NCBI GenBank assembly: GCA_021234155.1
Contig: JAJEKV010000047.1
Coordinates: forward strand, 9,692,081-9,756,080
Origin: Isoetes taiwanensis
Lineage: Eukaryota; Streptophyta; Lycopodiopsida; Isoetales; Isoetaceae
Length of the DNA stretch: 64,000 nucleotides
Direction of reading: 5' to 3'
Positions 57,844-64,000 of the stretch are shown here, piece after piece (the first letter of the stretch is position 1; each line of letters opens with the position of its first letter). The position numbers were made by a program, and so were the translations under genes. The notes under the pieces were generated by a model. That model ran no database searches, was not told where the DNA came from, and saw only the letters and a program-made list of their open reading frames with translations.

Positions 57844-58664
57844 TCAATCCAAAGTGACATAAAGTGGATAGTGGTCTGACAAAGTCTCTTCATCTCTTGT
57901 TCCTGTGCCTGTCGCAAAATCTCGAATGATATCAAAATTTGGCACTGGAGCTAGGAGACAGTCCACCACGCTGGCTCCACCATCGCCCCCGTCGCTTCTG
58001 CAAGTGAAGCCCCCTGATCGCGGCCACCTGAGCATACCATTGCAGATCACCATGTCAAAGATCTGACATAGCTGGACCAACTCTCTTCCAAAGGCTCCGG
58101 AGACTGTATCCTGGGGAGCGTCTTGCATACTGAGATGCCTCCGTTTCTAGCCAAAGTGGGTTGGAATCAGCATTTCCCTGAAAGGTGACCGACTGCCACT
58201 GTGTCGTACGTGCATTGAAATCTCCCAATAAAAATACATGACTGGCGATACTGCTCTATGTCATCATACAGTTCCCTATAGGGCATATGCACATCTATAT
58301 CTGCCTGATGCACCCTGTAGAACTTAGAACTTTCATGGGGTATATAACATCCAGCGATAAACAGTGGGCGATGGTGAGGCTGCAGCACTCGTATCCACAG
58401 GTAGCGGTTGAGTCTATCAGCCTTGTGGAGCGAGACTGTGGATGCTATAGCATCTTTAAAGTAGCACGCGATCCCTCCATACCCTCGCTTGCCATGGCGC
58501 TCATTGGCCAGTGAGAAATGATGGTACCCTGGGATGTCCAGTAACAGATGACCACTATATTCCCATGTCTCTTGCAAGAAGATGATGTCCATGCCTGTAG
58601 CAATTTCAGCAATGCCCTCGCCGCGCTTCCAGGGAAATCCCCTACAGTTCCACGATACAATTCG
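57844..58664 (-). pseudogene. LINE copy 7: ORF2 endonuclease domain
   Basis: The opening RIVSWNCRGFPWKRG (58664) runs in frame into MDIIFLQETWEYSGH with the catalytic Glu. YGGIACYFKD and YIPHESS follow. The GDFNART block is read in the next frame at about 58220. SVVDCLLAPVP and SDHYPLYVTLD (about 57990 and 57860) hold the last catalytic Asp-His pair. All key motifs of an apurinic-type LINE endonuclease are present, separated by at least one frameshift near 58240 and more near 58130. Confidence 0.88.
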
Positions 58665-58694
58665 AAGGCACTCTTCCTATGCTGTCTGTGGTGA

Positions 58695-59960
58695 CTACCC
58701 TATCCCAGTCCCCACGGAGGCTGCATGAGTTGGGCCATTGGCAGGTGCTGGGGCTCTCATGTCCGGCTCTGCTGCTGTGGGTGGTGCCCGGGTACTTGGT
58801 CCTGGCTGCTGTGTGTGATCCGCCATTCTGGAAGTGGGGGATCCAGAAGTGCTTGGTCCCCTGGTCGCCGCTTCTGCCACTGTTGGCCGTGGATGCACAA
58901 ATACCTTCATCTTGCCATTCACCAGGCCTGCCGATCCCCCTGCCTGCCTGACCTGTCTAATCTTTGCGAACTCCTCCTGCCGCTCCTTCTGTTGAGCCGG
59001 GGTCAGATCCGTATCTAAGCACACCGATGTCCCCTTCAAGCGACTAGCGCACTGCAGCATCAACGTTTTCGACGCCTGGTCGAGCACTGTGAGTTTAACT
59101 AGTCGGGGTCTCATGCTTGGCCCTCCGACTCTGGTCGGGTTTCTTACTGTCAAGTGCTGCAATTGGAGTCTTGCCAATACAGGGCCTGGAGTTTAGCTGG
59201 GAGATCTTCCCCCTGTTCTTCCCGAACCACAATGTTCAGTCGACGAGACTGGCGGTCCTTCTCCTCGCGAAGGACCCGTCTAATTCCCTGTGCAACCTCT
59301 GCCTCAGGTATTGGGCATGGCGATGGTTCTGCCCTGTGGTGGTACTTGTCTGTTTCATCTGCATGCGCAGATCATACATCTCCCGCTGGAACTCGGCCAT
59401 CCTCTTCTCAAGGGCCGAAAGCCTGGGCACTGCCTCTTGACTTTCAGGCTGTCTCTTTTCCAGGGTGTCCAACCTTCCCTGCATTCCAGACATTGTAGCC
59501 TCTTGGTTTGCGGGCAACCAACTATGCAACCTGCGCCACTGCCTGTATGAGCTCATTTTGCAGCTGTACCACGTCCTCTGACATTTGCCGTAGGAAGCTG
59601 CTCTAGACGTCGGGTTGTATCGCTGAGGGTGCGGGACATTGCTGTCAATTCACTTCTTAGCTGGGCGACAGTATCGCATGCTTGTCTGCGCTCAAAGTCA
59701 GCCAGCCCAAAGCGGTCATCCAGTGGCCTGATGCATTCTTCCAGCGTCGAGATATGTTCTTTTTCTTTCGCCAACTGTTTCTTGAGAATAGCTGCCGGTT
59801 GGGTGTCCCTTTGCATCTCCACACCTGCCAGCTTGTCCTGAATGGCATTCAACCTTCCCTCAAGGACATGTATTGTCTCTGTCTGTGTGATGTACTCCAA
59901 GGGGGAGGAGCCCTCGCCATTACGTGTCCACTTCTTTAGCGCATGCAGATTCCCCTCCAT
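58695..59960 (-). pseudogene. LINE copy 7: ORF1 protein (coiled coil plus RNA-binding C-terminus)
   Basis: The first piece (59960-59553) begins MEGNLHALKKWTRNGEG and is a long coiled coil (KKQLAKEKEHISTLEECIRP). The second (59556-59236) continues the coil (RLSALEKRMAEFQREMYDLR). The third (59177-58695) has RPRLVKLTVLDQASKTLML, then DLTPAQQKERQEEFAKIRQ and KMKVFVHPRP, the C-terminal domain order of L1-type ORF1 proteins, followed by a Pro/Thr-rich tail. In L1 elements the coil trimerises the protein and the C-terminal part binds the RNA. Two frameshifts separate the pieces. Confidence 0.8.
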
Positions 59961-60228
59961 CGTTTGTGCGGCCTACAACTTTCGAGCACTCCAAAGTGAA
60001 TTAGAAATGCGCAAGAAGTATATAGGGATTCAAAGATTGAAAAAGAATCACAAAGAGTGCCCGCCTTTAGTGGTTGGCATGGGGGGGTTTGGGGGGGGGT
60101 TCAACCTTATGGGTGGAGGGCTCAATTCCAGTTGCTGCCGGAATTCTTTTGGAGTGGGAAGGAGTTGGAAGCTGAGCTATTAGATCTTTTGCTCTATAGC
60201 TTGGGGACAAGGGCCTGGCATCTAAACC

Positions 60229-60470
60229 GGCGTACTTGAAGGAAAAGTGATTTAGTTTAAACTGGCGTACTTGAGGGAAAAGTGATTGAGTTTTAGTTTA
60301 AACGGCGTACTTGAAGGAAAAGTGATTTAGTTTAAACCGGCGTACTTGAGGGAAAAGTGATTGAGTTTTAGTTTAAACTGACGTACTTGAGGGAAAAGGA
60401 AAAAAGGGAAAAGTGATTTAGACGTACTTGAGGGAAAAGGAAAAAGGGGAAAAATGATTTAGTTTTTCAT
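60229..60470 (+). repeat. Minisatellite of GGCGTACTTGAGGGAAAAGTGATT units
   Basis: About seven units of 37-45 bp; alternate units carry an extra TTTAGT, and the last two an extra A-rich insert (GGAAAAAAGGG). The core is CGTACTTGAGGGAAAAG. A pairwise (higher-order) pattern of a short and a long unit is visible in the first four. Confidence 0.88.
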
Positions 60471-60476
60471 TTGGAG

Positions 60477-60756
60477 CATCAAAAACGTTAAGTGTGCCTG
60501 TTTTGACCAAGGCACTAGAGAGAGAGAGAGCGTGGGGCGCGCGAGAGAGTGTGAGGTGAGGGCGCGCGAGAGAGTGTGAGGGGAGAGCTAGAGGACTAGG
60601 GCAAGGAGCAGTTATGGGCTGCATCTTTCCCATCAAAAACCTTAAGTGCGCCTGTTTTGACCAAGGCGCGCGAGAGAGAGTGTGAGGGCGTGCGAGAGAG
60701 TGTAAGGGGAGAGCTAGAGGACTAGGGCAAGGAGCAGTTATGGGCTGCATCTTTCC
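60477..60756 (+). repeat. Direct duplication of about 0.15 kb with internal GAGAGA/GCGCGC low complexity
   Basis: CATCAAAAACGTTAAGTGTG at 60477 recurs as CATCAAAAACCTTAAGTGCG at 60631, each ending GGGCTGCATCTTTCC (about 60625 and 60756). Copies differ in the number of CGCGAGAGAGTGTGAGG units. A minus-strand open frame across it merely repeats the same peptide and is not taken as a gene. Confidence 0.88.
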
Positions 60757-62035
60757 TTAAGAGTTTGGCACCCTTCTTTCGTGGTGTTGTGTGCCACAGT
60801 TCTGGAGATATGCAGCGGAGTTCATAATACCATTCTAGGGAAAAAAATAAAAAAAATTTAAAAGGCTTTTTCCAAGCGGAATTTCTTAGGCTGCCATGCG
60901 AGCCAAGCCCTGGCTTTGAAGCTGTCGCCCCTTCTCACTATTTGATGCTTTGATATTTCCTCATGTTCTACTGTTCAGGCTGCAACTCATTGTTGTTATT
61001 CCCCTTATCTGGGTCCTATACTTCGGGTGAGTTCATAATATTTGTTAAACAATTTGTATTTTCGAGCATTTGCCCCATTTTGTATGTGGCAGCTTCGTGA
61101 GGTATTTGCCTGCCTGATCGCTTGACCCAAGGATCACTTTAATTGTGTTTTCCTTCCAGTTTTAAGAGATGCAGCAACTTCATAAACTGTAGTTGTCAAA
61201 GCTTGGACCTGGGCCTAGAGATAAAGCGTCAGATTGATGCAAACTCGGAACTGAAATTGAACATCTTCATCTCCCTGCAAAGGCACCTTTTGTTGCTTGG
61301 GAAGACTTATTCCAATCGGATGTATAAACTGATAACCATCCAGCTATTGGTGCATAGGTGATTGGCTGGCGCAAGTTGGGTAGAGGCTGATATAGATGCT
61401 AGGACTGTTTCTTGTTGCTGCATAACTTGTGGGTGTAGAGGTTGTGCTCATTTACATGTTTGCTCATTCTCTGCTTACCCTTTTTTAGAAGGGATTTCTT
61501 CCATTATTACGTTTTTTAGAAAGAATTTCTTCCATTATTACCGAGAGCTGAATGACAAGAGCGTGGCAAAAGCAATACTACTGGTTGCTTGAGCTGAAAA
61601 CAGCCTTTAGAATCCACTAGTTAGCCAAGCTTGTACATTATCCTTCAGAATCTACCAAGGCCGCAGCTTGAGTTATGAGATTGATTGTGTGAAATTCTGA
61701 TAGAACTCAATTTTTCCAAGATGTTCAACAAGGTAAAGCCATGTATATTGCTTTTTCCTTGTCCAATACTGTTGCATATAAGACTCTACGTTTCAGCTAT
61801 CTTTGTTGGAGGTGGAAAAATGAAATGTAAACATACCATACAGAAAATGATGTCAAATATTACCAGGCCCTGTTATTATTTTATATTAGCATGTTGCTCT
61901 CTTTGGTTGTAAAGGAGGTTGCTGGTTGGGAGAGCTTTTCTGAGGACTTGCTACAGAACTAGGTTGCATACTTATTATGTTATTGACTATCATAGTCTAT
62001 TGTCTATCACGGTATTTATGCTGCACTTAACATTA
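60757..62035. other. No gene recognised
   Basis: Short frames such as 61143-61361 (plus) have no motif. TTTTTTAGAAGGGATTTCTTCCATTATTAC and TTTTTTAGAAAGAATTTC... at about 61483 and 61511 are a 28-base local duplication. Confidence 0.4.
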
Positions 62036-62805
62036 GGTCTTAGAATGTAATGGCTTATTTTTAGCTCTGCTACCATTTTGTATTATGATTCATATGCACT
62101 CAGGAATCTCCATGCACATATATTGCATGCACAATATAACATGCAGCTAAAAATTGTTACATGCATTTATGGATTTCTTAATACCCGAAGGGATTTATTA
62201 AGGTCCGAAGGGCCCCATTTTTTTTTTAAATAACAATCAACACATTAATTAACATTAACTACTATTATTTGTGTGCATATTCACACGGGGGGTTACATAG
62301 GGCAGCGAGAGCCCCTAAAAACCTACAATACATGTACAAAATTAACACCACTAAGTAGATTCCCTCAAACCTTATAGTATTTTATAAACTTCAATATACA
62401 ATATACAAAAATTTGTACATGCATACCCCAAACGAGGATCGCTATGTACGGTCCAGATCAAGGAATAAAGGGTAAATATGCCCATCCGACAGCTCTCGAT
62501 GCCCGGAGTAAACCCCCCTTGTGAATATGCACCCAAACCAAGAGGTTTTCAGGGGGATTTTAACTTAAATGTGATGCAATGGTTTGTGGTAATTAATATA
62601 GTTAATGTTAATTAATGTGTTGATTGTTATTCTAAAAAACATTTTGGGCCCTTCGGGCATTAAGAAATCCATAAATGCATGTAACGATTTTTAGCTGCAT
62701 GTAATATTGTGCATGCAATATATGTGCATGGAGATTCCTGAGTGCATATAAATCATAATACAAAATGGTAGTAGAGCTAAAAATAAGCCATTACATTCTA
62801 AGACC
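62036..62805. repeat. Palindromic element A flanked by 147-bp inverted copies of other DNA
   Basis: 62036-62182 and 62659-62805 are inverted copies of each other, both 147 bases, with about four mismatches. Between them lies a foldback element: GAAGGGCCCC...AACAATCAACACATTAATTAAC at the left and its inverse ending GGGCCCTTCGGGC at the right, with inner arms around TGCATATTCACACGGGGGG and CCCCCCTTGTGAATATGCA. No coding sequence was seen. Confidence 0.88.
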
Positions 62806-62807
62806 AT

Positions 62808-63244
62808 CACATAACTACCATTAACATTAATTAACACAAACCATTGGGTCCAACACATTTAAATTAAAATCCCCCTTAAACCCCCTTTGGTTTGGGTGCA
62901 TATTCACACGGGGGGTGACGTATCGCAGCGAGAGCCTTTATAATTATGTTTTGCACGTACAAAATCAAAACCATATAGTATATTGCCTGAAATCTTATAG
63001 TATTTTGTAAATCTTTTAATACAGTATAACAAATTTTGTACATCCATACCCCACAAACGAGGAACTTTGTGTACAGTGTATATTAAGGAACAAGGGGTGA
63101 ATATGCCTATCCAACAGCTCTCGTTGCCCAGAGTCACCCCCCGTGTGAATATGCACCCAAACCAAAGGGGGTTTAAGGGGGATTTTAATTTAAATGTGTT
63201 GGACCCAATGGTTTGTGTTAATTAATGTTAATGGTAGTTATGTG
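62808..63244. repeat. Palindromic element B, related to element A
   Basis: Arms 62808-62936 and 63116-63244 (129 bases each, centre 63026) are close reverse complements: CACATAACTACCATTAACAT to CACGGGGGGTGAC and back. The right end continues to GGGCCCTTCGGGCCC (63269-63285) as in element A, while the left end lacks that part. The central 180 bases also resemble A. It is a MITE-like or foldback element with a truncated left end. Confidence 0.88.
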
Positions 63245-63287
63245 TTGGTTGTTATACTAAAAAAAATTTTGGGCCCTTCGGGCCCTA

Positions 63288-64000
63288 ACAAAAGCAAACA
63301 TAGGTAAACTTTAAGGACCTATATATTAATTACTAAGAAGCTTGGATATTCTAGTTGAACACATGTATAAAAGGGCATGGTTCATGCTAGAACATGAATT
63401 AGTTCCAAGAGGAACATGCAATTTGTCCAGATATAAAGATAGCAAGAATATATTTAACATTGAGCTATGAGTGTATGACAAAATATTAATTAACATATCT
63501 TTTGAAAAGCCTCCAAATGTTCTCTATAGTCGCACCTAGATCTGTTAGAAAACTCCTATGAAAAATAGATCTGTAAAATGTAAAATAGATGCTATATTCG
63601 ATATTTTTGGGGGACCACATACAAATCCTTGTGTATAAAATATCAATTTCATTGTGTTGATCATTTCTTTTTGCTTCTTTTTGCTTCCTGTAGATATCCA
63701 AGTTGGAGCGCAAAGCACCAGAATAAAGAACTAATATAATGCATGAACAAAGGTCACATGGAAGGCAATATTCGTATTTCTTTAGACGCTCCTGGTTAAG
63801 CTGTCTTAAAGCAACCCTGCAAACTCCAAGTAAACATCAATACTACATTAATTAACAAAAAAGACATCTTATTTCAAAGAAGACAGTCAGGGACCTTCTT
63901 TGTGTGCACTTAAGAGCAAAGATTTCACATTTGTAGTGTTCAAGTGAGCCAGTTCTGGAACAATAAACAAAAGTTGGTTTAGTCACAAACTCTTACCAAC
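63288..64000. other. No gene recognised at the right end of the window
   Basis: This is AT-rich DNA. A minus-strand frame at 63486-63713 has no motif. Confidence 0.4.

Larger units (their letters stand above)
55190..59990 (-). mobile_element. LINE copy 7: near full-length minus-strand LINE with ORF1 and ORF2
   Basis: From 59960 downward the order is ORF1 (coiled coil, RNA-binding end), ORF2 endonuclease, linker, reverse transcriptase and C-terminal zinc finger, then a 3' UTR ending GGACGTTAAAA (plus strand TTTTAACGTCC, 55201-55211). Frames are interrupted but all domains are present. The terminal word is shared with copies 4 and 6, placing all three in one clade. CAG and CTG are abundant and conserved motifs are not broken at them, unlike elements elsewhere in the window. 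Confidence 0.88.

Noticed and set aside
60418-60750. 110-codon minus-strand frame with a repeated peptide
   Set aside because: The repetition comes from the underlying DNA duplication and low complexity; no sign of a real gene.

Overview
This is a nuclear window from a land plant, and nearly all of it is transposable-element DNA. No bacterial operon, organelle gene, tRNA, rRNA or CRISPR array was seen. Genes have GT-AG introns. The repeats are plant-type LINEs, Ty3/gypsy chromoviruses, a TIR DNA transposon and foldback elements. The captured host fragments include a plant-type pepsin-like protease and a small membrane protein. The LINE types and the DNA transposase recall seed-free plants (a fern is my best guess), but that is an inference from family resemblance only.

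Layout. 1-4.1 kb: two 5'-truncated plus-strand LINE copies, each with a poly(A) tail and a target-site duplication. 4.37-10.96 kb: a 6.6-kb DNA transposon with identical 36-bp terminal inverted repeats, an intron-containing broken transposase and an antisense coiled-coil/RING gene. 13.2-17.9 kb: a long decayed minus-strand LINE, followed by a 129-bp-period tandem repeat and degenerate DNA to 22.8 kb. 22.8-23.5 kb: a LINE 3' end and a tetranucleotide microsatellite. 25.1-28.8 kb: a decayed minus-strand chromovirus (copy A). 29.8-34.2 kb: minus-strand unknown ORFs, one containing a clear histone H3 fold, downstream of an LTR-retrotransposon-like primer-binding site. 35.5-37.6 kb: a LINE with endonuclease and ORF1. 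38.2-39.9 kb: a tandem duplication differing mostly by small indels. 39.9-45.1 kb: mostly unrecognised, with one intact Cys-rich ORF. 46.1-52.1 kb: chromovirus copy B, interrupted at 47.9-50.5 kb by AT-rich DNA holding a 347-bp inverted repeat around a membrane-protein ORF and an aspartic pseudoprotease. 53.0-53.6 and 55.2-60.0 kb: two minus-strand LINEs, the second with ORF1 and ORF2. 60.2-60.8 kb: tandem repeats. 62.0-63.25 kb: two adjacent palindromic elements.

Two cross-cutting points matter. First, in parts of the window (seen at about 15.8-39.9 kb) conserved motifs are broken exactly where a CAG or CTG should stand and a CG is found. This looks like a systematic sequencing/consensus error at CHG sites, so many 'frameshifts' there may not be biological. 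Second, the best candidates for something new are the 4.4-11 kb transposon, the H3-fold ORF at 32 kb, and the gene-carrying inverted-repeat element inside chromovirus B.
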